DNA of 38,994 nucleotides from NCBI GenBank assembly GCA_018820005.1, contig JAHJOS010000659.1, positions 1 to 38,994 on the forward strand, read 5' to 3'. Each line of letters starts with the position of its first letter. Position 1 is the first letter of the stretch. Below, piece after piece: positions 25,189 through 33,411 of the stretch. The notes under the pieces are model-generated. The model was not told the DNA's origin. It saw only the letters and a program-made list of their open reading frames with translations, and did not search any database. Made by a program: the position numbers and the translations under genes. The DNA comes from Alphaproteobacteria bacterium (GTDB taxonomy: Bacteria; Pseudomonadota; Alphaproteobacteria; Rhizobiales; Devosiaceae).

Positions 25189-26628
25189 TTAAAGCTGAAT
25201 GGTCACCCATTTCAGTTCCGTCATCGCCTCCATGTCAGCATCCGTGCCCTCCCGGCCGACGCCGCTTTCACCGTTGCCGCCAAACGGTACATGGGCCTCG
25301 TCATGAATGGTGGGTCCGTTGATGTGGCACATGCCGGCACCGATGTTGCGGGCGAAGTGAAACGCCCGGTCGATGTTCTTGGTGAATATCGCAGAAGACA
25401 GGCCGAACTCCGTATCATTTGCCCGCTCAAGACCCTCTTCGTAGCTGTCGATCGGGTAGATCGAGGTGACAGGCCCGAAGGTTTCGGATCGACAGACAGT
25501 CATCTCTTCGGTCACGCCGGTCATCAGTGTTGGCTGGCAGCGATTGCCCTCCCATCCCCCGCCGGTCACAATCTTCGCACCCTTGGCCACCGCGTCGGCG
25601 ATATGGTCTTTCACCCGCTGCCGCTGCCGCTCCGAAATGATCGGAGCAATGACAGTGGCGGGATCACGCAGATCCCCCATCCCGACCTTCGAAGCAATCA
25701 TGGCAAACCGCTTGACGAATTCATCGAATATCGGCCGCTCGACATAGAAACGGCTGGAGCCGATGCAGGCCTGCCCGCCGAACATGAAGATCGAGCGCGC
25801 CACCAGCGGCATAGCCTTGTCGAGATCGGCATCGGCCATCACAAGCGTTGGACTCTTGCCGCCCAGTTCCAGTGTATTGGGTGTCTTGTTCCTTGCGCAG
25901 ATCTCGCTGATGTGCTGGCCGACGACAGAAGAGCCGGTGAATGTGACGAAATCCACATCCTTGTGGCTGGTCAGGGCATCGCCGATCTCGTGGCCGTAGC
26001 CGGTGACCACGTTGTACGCCCCGTCCGGAAACCCGGCCTCGGCCACGATCGAGGCAAACAGCAGCGACAAATGCGGCGCCATTTCCGAGGGCAGATGGAC
26101 CACCATGTTGCCAACGGCCAGGGCGTTGGCAACGAGCCGGGTCGTCTTGATCAGAGGCACATTGAAGGGCGTGATTACCGCGACCACCCCGAGCGGCTCG
26201 CGGATCGACATCGAGAATTTGCCCGGTGCGTCGGATGGAATGGTTTCGCCCCGCACATTCCGGCACAGGCCGGCGGCGGCACGGACCATGGTCAGGCCCT
26301 TTTCGAATTCGAACATGGCCTTCTGGACCGGCGAGCCGATCTCGTCGATCAGGCAATCGAGCAATTCCGCCTTGCGCGCCTCCATGATTTCGGCGACGCG
26401 CAAAAGCCAGCGCTCGCGGTCCTTGGGCAAGGTTTCCCGATATCCAGCAAACGCGGACTTGCCTACAGCAACAGCCTTGCGCATATCGCCATCTGTTCCC
26501 CTCGCCGCGCGGGCGTAAAGGCTGTCGTCCAGCGGATTGAGCACCTCAAAAGTGGCACCGGTATCGGCATCGATCCACTCGCCACCAATGAAGTGTTTGA
26601 GTGTTTTGACGTCGGGTTTCGTTTTCAT
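25189..26628 (-). CDS. NAD(P)-dependent aldehyde dehydrogenase
   Basis: The 479-residue ALDH has TPFNVPLI (catalytic Asn156), FTGSSVVGQ (cofactor), LELGGKSP (Glu254), GGQACIGSSR (catalytic Cys288) and ETFGPV. An oddity is NMVVHLPSEM. The lysine of the near-universal KPSE motif, which contacts the cofactor ribose or phosphate, is Leu179. It should oxidise an aldehyde, perhaps aromatic (vanillin-type) or glycolaldehyde-like, formed by the SDR/GST steps. It follows the TRAP genes with a 16-base gap. Confidence 0.92.
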   Translation of the reverse strand: MKTKPDVKTLKHFIGGEWIDADTGATFEVLNPLDDSLYARAARGTDGDMRKAVAVGKSAFAGYRETLPKDRERWLLRVAEIMEARKAELLDCLIDEIGSPVQKAMFEFEKGLTMVRAAAGLCRNVRGETIPSDAPGKFSMSIREPLGVVAVITPFNVPLIKTTRLVANALAVGNMVVHLPSEMAPHLSLLFASIVAEAGFPDGAYNVVTGYGHEIGDALTSHKDVDFVTFTGSSVVGQHISEICARNKTPNTLELGGKSPTLVMADADLDKAMPLVARSIFMFGGQACIGSSRFYVERPIFDEFVKRFAMIASKVGMGDLRDPATVIAPIISERQRQRVKDHIADAVAKGAKIVTGGGWEGNRCQPTLMTGVTEEMTVCRSETFGPVTSIYPIDSYEEGLERANDTEFGLSSAIFTKNIDRAFHFARNIGAGMCHINGPTIHDEAHVPFGGNGESGVGREGTDADMEAMTELKWVTIQL

Positions 26629-26644
26629 GGAACGGCTCCTGCTG

Positions 26645-28006
26645 CTATCCGCCGACGATTGTCTGTGGCAAGAAAAGTGCTATTTGCGGAAAAAGGATGA
26701 GAAGGCCGATCATCGCGGCCATGGCGAACCAGAAGGGCCAGATACCACGGAAGATCTGGCTCATCGGCACTTCGGGCGCGATGGATTTGACGATGAAGAC
26801 ATTGATCCCGACCGGCGGGCTGATCATGCCCATCTCCAGCACGATCACCACGATAATGCCGAACCAGATCAGGTCCCAGTCAAGCCCGATCGCGATCGGG
26901 ATGACAACCGGGATCGTCAGCACCAGCATCGCCATGGATTCCAGGAACATGCCGAGAAACATGTAGGCAAGGATGATGACCATTAGAACACCCAGGTCGC
27001 CGATTGGCAGCGAAGTCAGGATGGTGACCAGATCTGCGGGCAGGCCGGTCAGAGACATGAAGGGAATGAAGACGAACGCGCCGATAATGATCAGAAAAAC
27101 CGTGCCGGTGGCATTCATGGTCTGAATGATCACGTCACGCACCGCCTTGGGCGTCAGCGACCGGCGCCAGAGGGCAACGATGAGTGTGAAGAATGCACCA
27201 ACAGCGGACGCTTCAACCGGCGTGAAAAAACCCGTATACATGCCGCCGATTGTCACCAGGACCACCCCCAGGATCGGCGAAGCACGTCCAAGCGAGGCCC
27301 ACCGTTCTTCCCACCCCGAGATTTTGCCGCAAGGACCTGCCTCGGGCTTGCGTGCGACGACGAGATAGATTGCAGCGATGAACAGAAGCGTCAGAATGAT
27401 GCCCGGGAACACCCCGGCCATGAACAGCCGCCCGATCGATTGCTCGGTCAAAACGGCATAGATGATCATGCCGCCCGATGGCGGGATCAGAAACCCGAGC
27501 GTTCCGCCGGCAGCAACCGATCCGGTGGCCAGACTGTCAGAATACTTGTACCGCTTCATCTCGGGCAGGGCGACGCGGCCCATGGTGACGGCCGACGCCA
27601 GAGACGAGCCGGAAAGCGCGGCAAAGCCCGCACAGGCGGCGATGGTGGCCGAAGCCAGACCACCACGGAAATGGCCCATCCAGCTGTATGCTGCGGCAAA
27701 CAGGTCTTTCGACATTCCCGAAACACCTGCCAAGCTGCCCATCAGCACGAACATCGGGATCACCAGCAGATTGAGGTTGGACGCGGCCTCGAATGTCTCG
27801 CCGGAGAGGTTTGAATAGGCAATGGTCCAGCCTCTGGCCCAAGCCTCGCCAGACGCCATGCCAACGTTGATGAACTGGTTGGCATTGGCGACCACCGTGC
27901 CGATAAAACCGACACCGAGCATCGACAAGGCAACCGGCATCCGCAGCGCCAGCAGGATGAACAGGACCAGGAGGCCCAGAAGACCCAGGAGTGTCATGCT
28001 GATCAT
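26645..28006 (-). CDS. dctM: TRAP transporter large membrane subunit DctM (second system)
   Basis: The 453-residue protein has about 12 membrane segments with DctM marks: LGLLVLFILLALRMPVALSM, AALSGSSLASAVTMGRVALP, TLGFLIPPSGGMIIYAVLTE and MISPPVGINVFIV. It is the sodium-coupled channel of the second TRAP system. Its ATG overlaps the dctQ stop (ATGA). Confidence 0.95.
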   Translation of the reverse strand: MISMTLLGLLGLLVLFILLALRMPVALSMLGVGFIGTVVANANQFINVGMASGEAWARGWTIAYSNLSGETFEAASNLNLLVIPMFVLMGSLAGVSGMSKDLFAAAYSWMGHFRGGLASATIAACAGFAALSGSSLASAVTMGRVALPEMKRYKYSDSLATGSVAAGGTLGFLIPPSGGMIIYAVLTEQSIGRLFMAGVFPGIILTLLFIAAIYLVVARKPEAGPCGKISGWEERWASLGRASPILGVVLVTIGGMYTGFFTPVEASAVGAFFTLIVALWRRSLTPKAVRDVIIQTMNATGTVFLIIIGAFVFIPFMSLTGLPADLVTILTSLPIGDLGVLMVIILAYMFLGMFLESMAMLVLTIPVVIPIAIGLDWDLIWFGIIVVIVLEMGMISPPVGINVFIVKSIAPEVPMSQIFRGIWPFWFAMAAMIGLLILFPQIALFLPQTIVGG

Positions 28007-28542
28007 AGCGGTTCACCGCCCATTCTCAGCATGGCGATCTTTTCGCCGCGCAGCAATTGCCAGATATCGAGAACTACAACCACGGCATAAAGCCCGACCG
28101 AAGCCGAAAGCAGGTAATAGAATGGCTCGTAGGAAATCAGCAGCTGCTGGGTAGTCTCGCCAAAACGCTCAGCACTTTGTCCAGCGTGCCAGAGCCGCCA
28201 GGACATCGCTGCCAGCAGCAGTGTGCAAAGCACTTTGACGAAGATCATCGACCATCTGGCAAATCCGGCCGACATGCGCGATTCCAGCACTTCGATTTCG
28301 ATATGCGCCCCGGTCCGCGCTCCGAGCGGGACAGATAGCGCCACGATCACGACAAGCGCCAGGATCAACAGATCTTCAGCACCGGCGATGGGGCTGTTCA
28401 ACGCCTTGCGCATGATCAGCACGTTCCAGACCGAGAATCCGGTCATGAACGCCAGCGTCGTGCCACCACAGATCAGCGAGACCCAGAGCAATGCCCGGTC
28501 CAGCTGACCGATCAGGCCGGAATTGTTACACTCGTTTGACAT
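28003..28542 (-). CDS. dctQ: TRAP transporter small membrane subunit DctQ (second system)
   Basis: This 179-residue protein has four membrane helices, with AGAEDLLILALVVIVALSVP and RTGAHIEIEVL as the DctQ core. The start at ATG 28542 (after a GGGGGAGGG site) fits the family; a longer open frame upstream runs into the hairpin and the dctP tail. Confidence 0.92.
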   Translation of the reverse strand: MSNECNNSGLIGQLDRALLWVSLICGGTTLAFMTGFSVWNVLIMRKALNSPIAGAEDLLILALVVIVALSVPLGARTGAHIEIEVLESRMSAGFARWSMIFVKVLCTLLLAAMSWRLWHAGQSAERFGETTQQLLISYEPFYYLLSASVGLYAVVVVLDIWQLLRGEKIAMLRMGGEPL

Positions 28543-28561
28543 TGGCCCTCCCCCAATGGGA

Positions 28562-28578
28562 CGGGGCGCGAGGCCCCG
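28562..28578 (-). other. GC-rich hairpin between dctP and dctQ
   Basis: CGGGGC (28562-28567) and GCCCCG (28573-28578) pair around a five-base loop, ten bases past the dctP stop and upstream of the dctQ ribosome site. It occupies the same place as the hairpin in the first TRAP operon. Confidence 0.6.
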
Positions 28579-28588
28579 CACCGTGGAT

Positions 28589-29599
28589 TTACTGATTGAT
28601 CGCGTTGTAGATTTCTTCCGCATTGTCGATGCCGCGCGAAGCGTATTCGGCAAAGACAGCCTTCATCCCCTCTGCCACCGCCGCGTCCATCCGCGCGCGT
28701 TCGTCCGGCGACACTTCGACCAACTTATAGTTTTTGCCTTTGGTCTCGTTCATCATGGCAAGCGATTCCTGATCGGCCACGTCAAAACTCTCGGCCAGCT
28801 TGAACGAGGCCGCCTCGCCAGCCAGGTCGTCGATGATGGCGCGATGTTCCGGGCTCAGTGCCTCATAGCGCTCGCGGTTCATCACCACGAAAACCACCGC
28901 ATGCTGCACCGGGACATTGGTCACGAAATGGGACGCAACGTCCCAGAAATTCCAAGGCGGCGTCATGTTGTTGAAGGTCGAATAGGTGCCATCGATGGTT
29001 CCGGTGGACAGCCCTGTGTACATTTCGGTCACGGGCATCTGCACCGGCACCGCTCCCATCGCTTCGATGATCGGAGTGGTCAAGGCTGCATAAGGCACGA
29101 CCTTGGCGCCTTTCAGCCCCTCCATTGTTGAGACGTCCCGGGTCGCGGCAATGCCGATCCCTGCTGCGGTGGTTAAACCGATCACCTTCACATCGGTGTA
29201 TTCGTCAGCCAGGTACTTGTCGAATACCGCCAGGAGGCGTTCGGTGGCCTCATGAGAGTTCGCTGCCTTCCCCGGCGGGATCATCAGCATGGTCTTGGGG
29301 AACAGCGCGGGCGTATAGGCAGAAACACCAAAAGTAATATCCGCAACGCCTTCAACTGCGCGCTTGTATTGCTGCACCGGGCCGGCACCAAGCTGCCCGG
29401 CCGGAAACAGCTTCATGGTAAGCGAACCACCGGAGCGCTTTTCCAATTCCTCGCCGAACCACTTGAACATCACTGTGTTGGAGTGGTGCTGCGGTGGTAC
29501 GAATGTCGCGACCGTCAGCTCTTCACTGACGGCGGCTTGTGCAGAAAAACCGAGCGCGGATGCTAGCGCCAGAACGAAACTGAGACGAGTTTTAGCCAT
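28589..29599 (-). CDS. dctP: TRAP transporter solute-binding protein DctP (second system)
   Basis: The 336-residue periplasmic protein has a signal peptide (MAKTRLSFVLALASALGF, cut near AQA), then ELTVATFVPPQHHSNTVMF and MKLFPAGQLGAGP. The segment LKGAKVVPYAAL stands where most DctP proteins have a K-x-R-V motif. The ligand-binding arginine is replaced by Val168, hinting at a ligand without the usual carboxylate contact. ATG 29599 is preceded by GGGAGGA. Confidence 0.93.
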   Translation of the reverse strand: MAKTRLSFVLALASALGFSAQAAVSEELTVATFVPPQHHSNTVMFKWFGEELEKRSGGSLTMKLFPAGQLGAGPVQQYKRAVEGVADITFGVSAYTPALFPKTMLMIPPGKAANSHEATERLLAVFDKYLADEYTDVKVIGLTTAAGIGIAATRDVSTMEGLKGAKVVPYAALTTPIIEAMGAVPVQMPVTEMYTGLSTGTIDGTYSTFNNMTPPWNFWDVASHFVTNVPVQHAVVFVVMNRERYEALSPEHRAIIDDLAGEAASFKLAESFDVADQESLAMMNETKGKNYKLVEVSPDERARMDAAVAEGMKAVFAEYASRGIDNAEEIYNAINQ

Positions 29600-29636
29600 T
29601 GTATCCTCCCAAGATTAGCAAAGCCGACGAGTGCGC

Positions 29637-29650
29637 ATTTGGGATCCCAT
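29637..29650. promoter_or_regulatory. operator copy A, GGGATCCC palindrome
   Basis: TGGGATCCCA (29640-29649) lies in the leader of the second TRAP operon, 41 bases upstream of the dctP ATG. The same core recurs at copy B and copy C and should bind the divergent GntR regulator. Confidence 0.6.
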
Positions 29651-29662
29651 CCCCAAACCACA

Positions 29663-29680
29663 TCGGCCTTCCCAGGCCGA
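29663..29680 (-). other. leader hairpin upstream of the second dctP
   Basis: TCGGCCT (29663-29669) and AGGCCGA (29674-29680) form a perfect 7-bp stem with a TCCC loop. It would lie in the 5' leader of the leftward transcript. Confidence 0.45.
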
Positions 29681-29709
29681 GTTTCATCGAACTACACCCA
29701 ACAAGCATC

Positions 29710-29749
29710 ATTATCGGATCCCAAATCAAGCAGAATCATTTGATTCTGC
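29710..29749 (-). promoter_or_regulatory. promoter with operator copy B and a second inverted repeat
   Basis: On the minus strand GATAAT (29715-29710) is a good -10. Just upstream lies half-site B (GGATCCCAAAT from 29716). Overlapping the -35 position is a perfect inverted repeat GCAGAATCA (29730-29738) TT TGATTCTGC (29741-29749). The layout suggests a second regulator, or an activator, beside the GntR protein. Confidence 0.5.
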
Positions 29750-29768
29750 GAAATTTTAAGAATCTTTC

Positions 29769-29797
29769 TTGACTTTGGGATCCCAAATTGACTGAGT
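29769..29797 (+). promoter_or_regulatory. gntR promoter with operator copy C
   Basis: TTTGGGATCCCAAA (29774-29787) is a perfect 14-bp palindrome placed right after a TTGACT -35-like hexamer (29769-29774), 17 bases before ATG 29804. This fits autorepression of gntR. The -10 is weak. Confidence 0.6.
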
Positions 29798-29803
29798 AAC
29801 GAC

Positions 29804-30592
29804 ATGGAATCTATCGATACAGAACTTGCCGCCCGCATCAGAAGCGACATCATCAACGGCACCTATGGCGAGGGGAAACGCCTCTCGGAGGCGCAGCTTT
29901 GCCAAGCTCACAATGTCTCCAGAACGCCTGTCCGCATGGCCTTGCGCCAGGTGGAACGCGAAGGGTTGGTCCGGCGTGCTGAAGGCCGGGGATATTTTGT
30001 CAACAGTCCGACGGTCGCCGACATCATGCAGGCCGTGCAGGTGCGCGGCCATCTGGAGAGTCTTGCAGCCCGCCTGATGGCTCAGTCCCCCGGACGCGAA
30101 AATGTGCTTCCCGATCTGGAATCCGCCATCGACGAGATCGACCGCCTGATCAACCTCGGCGACATGAGCGACACTTCGCTGCGGCTGCTGCAGCGGCAAA
30201 ACGCGGTCTTTCACAAGACCATCCTTGAAGGTTGTGGCAACGAGTTCGTCAGTTTCACCTGCAACCGGATCAGCCATCTCCCGATGCTCAAGGCTGGATC
30301 GATGGTTTTTGATACGCAGGTTCTCTCAACGAAAGAGGGTATCGAACGCAGCCTGTTCCGCCTGAGAATCGGCAACTCGCAACACAAGGTCATATTCGAG
30401 GCCATCCAGAGAGGAGATGCCGTCCGTGCCGAGGGCATGATGCGCGAGCACTCGAACACGATGGTCGAGTACATTGAAGTTTTTGAGAAGCGAAACGAAA
30501 AGCTGACCGTACCGGATTTGATCAGCTATTCCGGCATCCAGCTATCGGACCCCGAAACCGGCCCAATATCGGACAACAACCGCACGTCATGA
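29804..30592 (+). CDS. GntR-family (FCD) transcriptional regulator
   Basis: The 262-residue regulator has a winged helix (EAQLCQAHNVSRTPVRMALR, GLVRRAEGRGYFV) and a helical FCD domain (VRGHLESLAARLM; NAVFHKTILEGCGN; late EHSNTMVEYIEVF). Histidines in FHKTI and REHSN are likely metal or ligand contacts. It is divergent from the SDR/GST/ALDH/TRAP operon, and the palindromes between them are its probable targets. Confidence 0.92.
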   Translation: MESIDTELAARIRSDIINGTYGEGKRLSEAQLCQAHNVSRTPVRMALRQVEREGLVRRAEGRGYFVNSPTVADIMQAVQVRGHLESLAARLMAQSPGRENVLPDLESAIDEIDRLINLGDMSDTSLRLLQRQNAVFHKTILEGCGNEFVSFTCNRISHLPMLKAGSMVFDTQVLSTKEGIERSLFRLRIGNSQHKVIFEAIQRGDAVRAEGMMREHSNTMVEYIEVFEKRNEKLTVPDLISYSGIQLSDPETGPISDNNRTS

Positions 30593-30713
30593 AGCAAGCT
30601 CACAGACATTTCCCGGCCCGTGAATTAATCGCATTTGCTGGAACTTTCTCCCCTCTCAAAATTCACGAAATCGTCCTTGGTCCGGTTTCGCCCCGAATGA
30701 AAAGGATATTTTC

Positions 30714-31916
30714 ATGGCAATAGGAACAAACACCCTCGTCGACAGCGGCCTGCCGCTATTCTTTGAACTGGTGAATGCCGCGGAAGTTGGCATTGAACCA
30801 CCAGAAACCAGGATGGGCGACAGCCTGCGGACATGGGTTCGCTCCCTTTCGGTTTTTCAGAAGGAAGCCCTTGTCGCGTCCTCCCGCACCGGCAAGGTCT
30901 GGCGCCTAGCCAGCGATGAAGGCCCCTATCTCGACGGGCACGACGCTGCCCCCTGCCCGCTGGCATTCCTGACAACCGGGATGATCGCCAGCTACATGAA
31001 CGAGATCACGGCGCTGGCAACGCAGCAGAATATCGAGATCAGGAAATTAAAGCTCACTCAGGACAACTACTACACAATGACCGGCTCCATGCCCAAACGC
31101 ACCATGGTTGGCGGTGCTTTGCCGGTTGAGCTTCAGGTCGAGATCGATTGCGATCTTGCTGACGCCAGTCTCACGCAGTTCCTGATGAACGCGGTGCACG
31201 CCTCGCCTCTGAACGGCCTGATGCGCGGGAAGCTCGAAAGCCTGTTCACGCTTTCCAAGAATGGACGAGAAATTTCCAACGGGAAGGCTCTGCGAGCGGC
31301 TGGGCCGGTCTATCCAGATCCCGGAAACAGGTTCTCCCTGGTCCAGTCGGGCTCTGGTTCGGCTACCGAAACCCTCTGCTGGCCTGAAGGAATTACTCCG
31401 AAGAAACAGATCAGGGGCGGAACCGAAACAGCAGGCTCGTCATTGGCGGCGGAACAAAACCGGACGCTCAACATCGGCGCAACATGCACCCTGCGCGAAG
31501 ATGGAATGAAGGAAATCCTGCAACTGCAATACAGCCCTCACGGAACCTCTTTTAATTTCCTTTCCGAGGAAGCGCCGATCAATGGCGGCCTTGGCCGAGC
31601 GCCGGACGCCAATAGCTATATCTCCGCAGGTATCGGCTTCTGCTTCATGACCCAGTTCGGCCGCTTCGTCAAAATGCTCAATCTCGATCTGAGCGATTAC
31701 CGGATTGTACAGGACAGCCATTTTTCGCTGGGCGGAGCGTCAGGCGGCACCGGCAAGCCGGGTAAAGCGGATCCGCTGGAAACACACGTCTATCTGGAAA
31801 CCGGCGAAAGCGATGAGGTTGCCCGCGAGATGCTGGATATCTCGGAACAGACCTGCTTTCTCCATGCTTTCTGCAAGACCGACCTGAAAACCAAACTGAG
31901 GATTAACAGGATCTAA
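30714..31916 (+). CDS. tandem OsmC-domain protein
   Basis: The 400-residue protein contains two OsmC/Ohr-like domains (about 55-185 and 260-400). OsmC proteins reduce organic hydroperoxides with a Cys pair, or act on thiol adducts. In domain 1 the two Cys positions are Ser93 (GMIASYM) and Ser164 (VHASPLNG). In domain 2 Cys310 (GIGFCFM) and Cys381 (EQTCFLH) are present. Domain 1 therefore looks structural or ligand-binding and domain 2 catalytic. AAGGA precedes ATG 30714. It is co-directional with gntR, 121 bp downstream, and may handle a peroxide or glutathione-linked by-product. From 31917 to 32103 nothing is recognised. Confidence 0.82.
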   Translation: MAIGTNTLVDSGLPLFFELVNAAEVGIEPPETRMGDSLRTWVRSLSVFQKEALVASSRTGKVWRLASDEGPYLDGHDAAPCPLAFLTTGMIASYMNEITALATQQNIEIRKLKLTQDNYYTMTGSMPKRTMVGGALPVELQVEIDCDLADASLTQFLMNAVHASPLNGLMRGKLESLFTLSKNGREISNGKALRAAGPVYPDPGNRFSLVQSGSGSATETLCWPEGITPKKQIRGGTETAGSSLAAEQNRTLNIGATCTLREDGMKEILQLQYSPHGTSFNFLSEEAPINGGLGRAPDANSYISAGIGFCFMTQFGRFVKMLNLDLSDYRIVQDSHFSLGGASGGTGKPGKADPLETHVYLETGESDEVAREMLDISEQTCFLHAFCKTDLKTKLRINRI

Positions 31917-32103
31917 AGGTGGCAATCGCGTTCAATGGTCGCTTCCTTGTTGTCGTGAAAAGGACGCTATTCAGTCTGCACGGTTTTGCCTATTGCCCAT
32001 TTCTGAAGTCATAGTTCGGAAAAACAGAACAAAGCGAACGGATAAGCCTAAAGAACGCACGTAATTGAAATAGCGTCTATAAAACGCATAGTGGGTGTTT
32101 GAT

Positions 32104-32904
32104 CTAATCGATCAGCGTCACGTTCAGGGTGACCTGATCCACCTGTCGCGACCGTGTACCGACGGCATGGTCCAACACTTCGCGAAAGTTGTTGCCCGCC
32201 ACGTCTTCAAGCACGGCATCGACCTCGACGGTGACGTCCCGATCCCCCCACGGGTCATCCGGGGTAAACTGCCAGACCGTCGCGTTGTCGCGCACCTCCA
32301 CCCTGCCCGGCAACCGCTGACCGGCAGCGTTGCGCAAGGCAATGGCTTGCGGCAGTTGGAACCGGTCGAAAGGCCGGTCAAAACGCAGAACCAGCGGCAT
32401 GTGCGTACCGATGCGCGGCGGCGTGACGGCCCAGTCGCTCACGTCAGGACGGTTTCGAAGCGCATTGCCAACACGGAACGTCGCTCGGAATTCGGTGGGC
32501 AATTCCTGACCTGCCGTATTTGGCCAACCAGCAGCGACGACGATTGTATAGTTTTGCCCGGCCTCCAGTGCCGGCCCAAGGTCCATGTTCGTGGCAACGC
32601 CGCGCTTGATCCGGCCCGGATCTATCAACAACGTGAGCCGCGTGCGATCGGCATTCCACAGTTCTTGTTTGAACGTCATGAAGGCAGCGCTGTCTGTGGT
32701 GCCATCGGAACGTTCCAGCGTGATGAAAGCATCGGAGCGATGCGGCTGCATGGGGGATGCAAACTCGATGTAGAACCTGAGAGTGTTCTCGGGCAGGACC
32801 GGCCCGCTTGGATAGATCGCAACAACCTCGGTTGGTTGCGGCAGGTTATCGGAAGCGATGGTGAATTCCTTCAGCGTTGCACCGTCGATTAGCGCCGAAT
32901 AGAC
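32104..32904 (-). pseudogene. secreted Ig-like (SbsA-like) protein, 3' part of IS66-split gene
   Basis: The frame is open from the IS66 boundary to TAG 32104. It encodes 266 residues beginning VYSALIDGATLKEF and including IYPSGPVLPENTLRFYIEF. Two SbsA/Big_5-like Ig repeats follow, the second ending VTVEVDAVLEDVAGNNF. It continues the frame of the 5' part at 35887-36188 exactly across the 8-bp duplication; together they make 364 residues. The role is unknown; its partner is the secreted beta-propeller-like protein. An internal ATG at 32751 could give a truncated 215-residue product without signal peptide. Confidence 0.85.
32897..32904. repeat. IS66 target-site duplication, left copy
   Basis: GAATAGAC at 32897-32904 is repeated at 35887-35894 immediately outside the element ends. 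Eight base pairs is the usual duplication length for IS66-family insertions. Confidence 0.93.
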
Positions 32905-32982
32905 GTAAGCGGTGTCCCTGTCACACCTCGGCCCCCCGATGGAGATGAGGTATCCGCTCAGTAGGCTGTCACACGCGACGAT

Positions 32983-33384
32983 TTATGGCAGGTCATGCGC
33001 ATGAACGAAGCACAGCTTGTTTCCCTCGGGATCGCGACAATAGGCAGCGAAAAAGTCATCACTGTATTGCGGACGGACGGCGGGTTCGCCTTCATCTGAT
33101 CCTCCGTGGTCAATCGCGGTTTGCCAAGCAGCGACGACGTGCTGTCGCGATGCCGCGGCAAAACTGACTTGTACGCCGTTACCCGCAGTTGCGGTTCGGC
33201 CATCGAACGGACGCCTTAGAGCAAACTGGGGCCATCGTTGTCCGCACCGCTGCCAGATGAAACCGGCTTGGCTATCGGCCGCGTGAACGGGATCACGAGC
33301 TAATCCTAAGGTGCCAAGCACTGCATCGTAGAAGGCCACCATAGCCTCAACGTCATTTGCGCCAATCATTACGTGGCTGAACAT
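32983..33384 (-). CDS. glyoxalase/VOC-family protein, IS66 passenger
   Basis: The 133-residue vicinal-oxygen-chelate protein reads MFSHVMIGANDVEAMVAFYD, then FALRRPFDGRTATAGNGVQV and AAYCRDPEGNKLCFVHAH. His4 is a likely metal ligand; the usual late Glu of the GNKxE motif is replaced by Cys in GNKLC, so metal chemistry may differ. It starts 28 bases after the tnpC stop on the same strand and ends 78 bases inside the left IS end, so it moves with the element. ATG 33396 is an alternative with poorer spacing. The substrate is unknown; related VOC proteins detoxify methylglyoxal or antibiotics. Confidence 0.85.
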   Translation of the reverse strand: MFSHVMIGANDVEAMVAFYDAVLGTLGLARDPVHAADSQAGFIWQRCGQRWPQFALRRPFDGRTATAGNGVQVSFAAASRQHVVAAWQTAIDHGGSDEGEPAVRPQYSDDFFAAYCRDPEGNKLCFVHAHDLP

Positions 33385-33411
33385 CTTAAATCTCATCCTG
33401 CCGGGGCAAAA

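Noticed and set aside
25291-26700. 469-codon plus-strand open frame opposite the ALDH gene
   Set aside because: The minus strand encodes a complete aldehyde dehydrogenase. The antisense reading is rich in His, Arg and Gly and lacks domain features.
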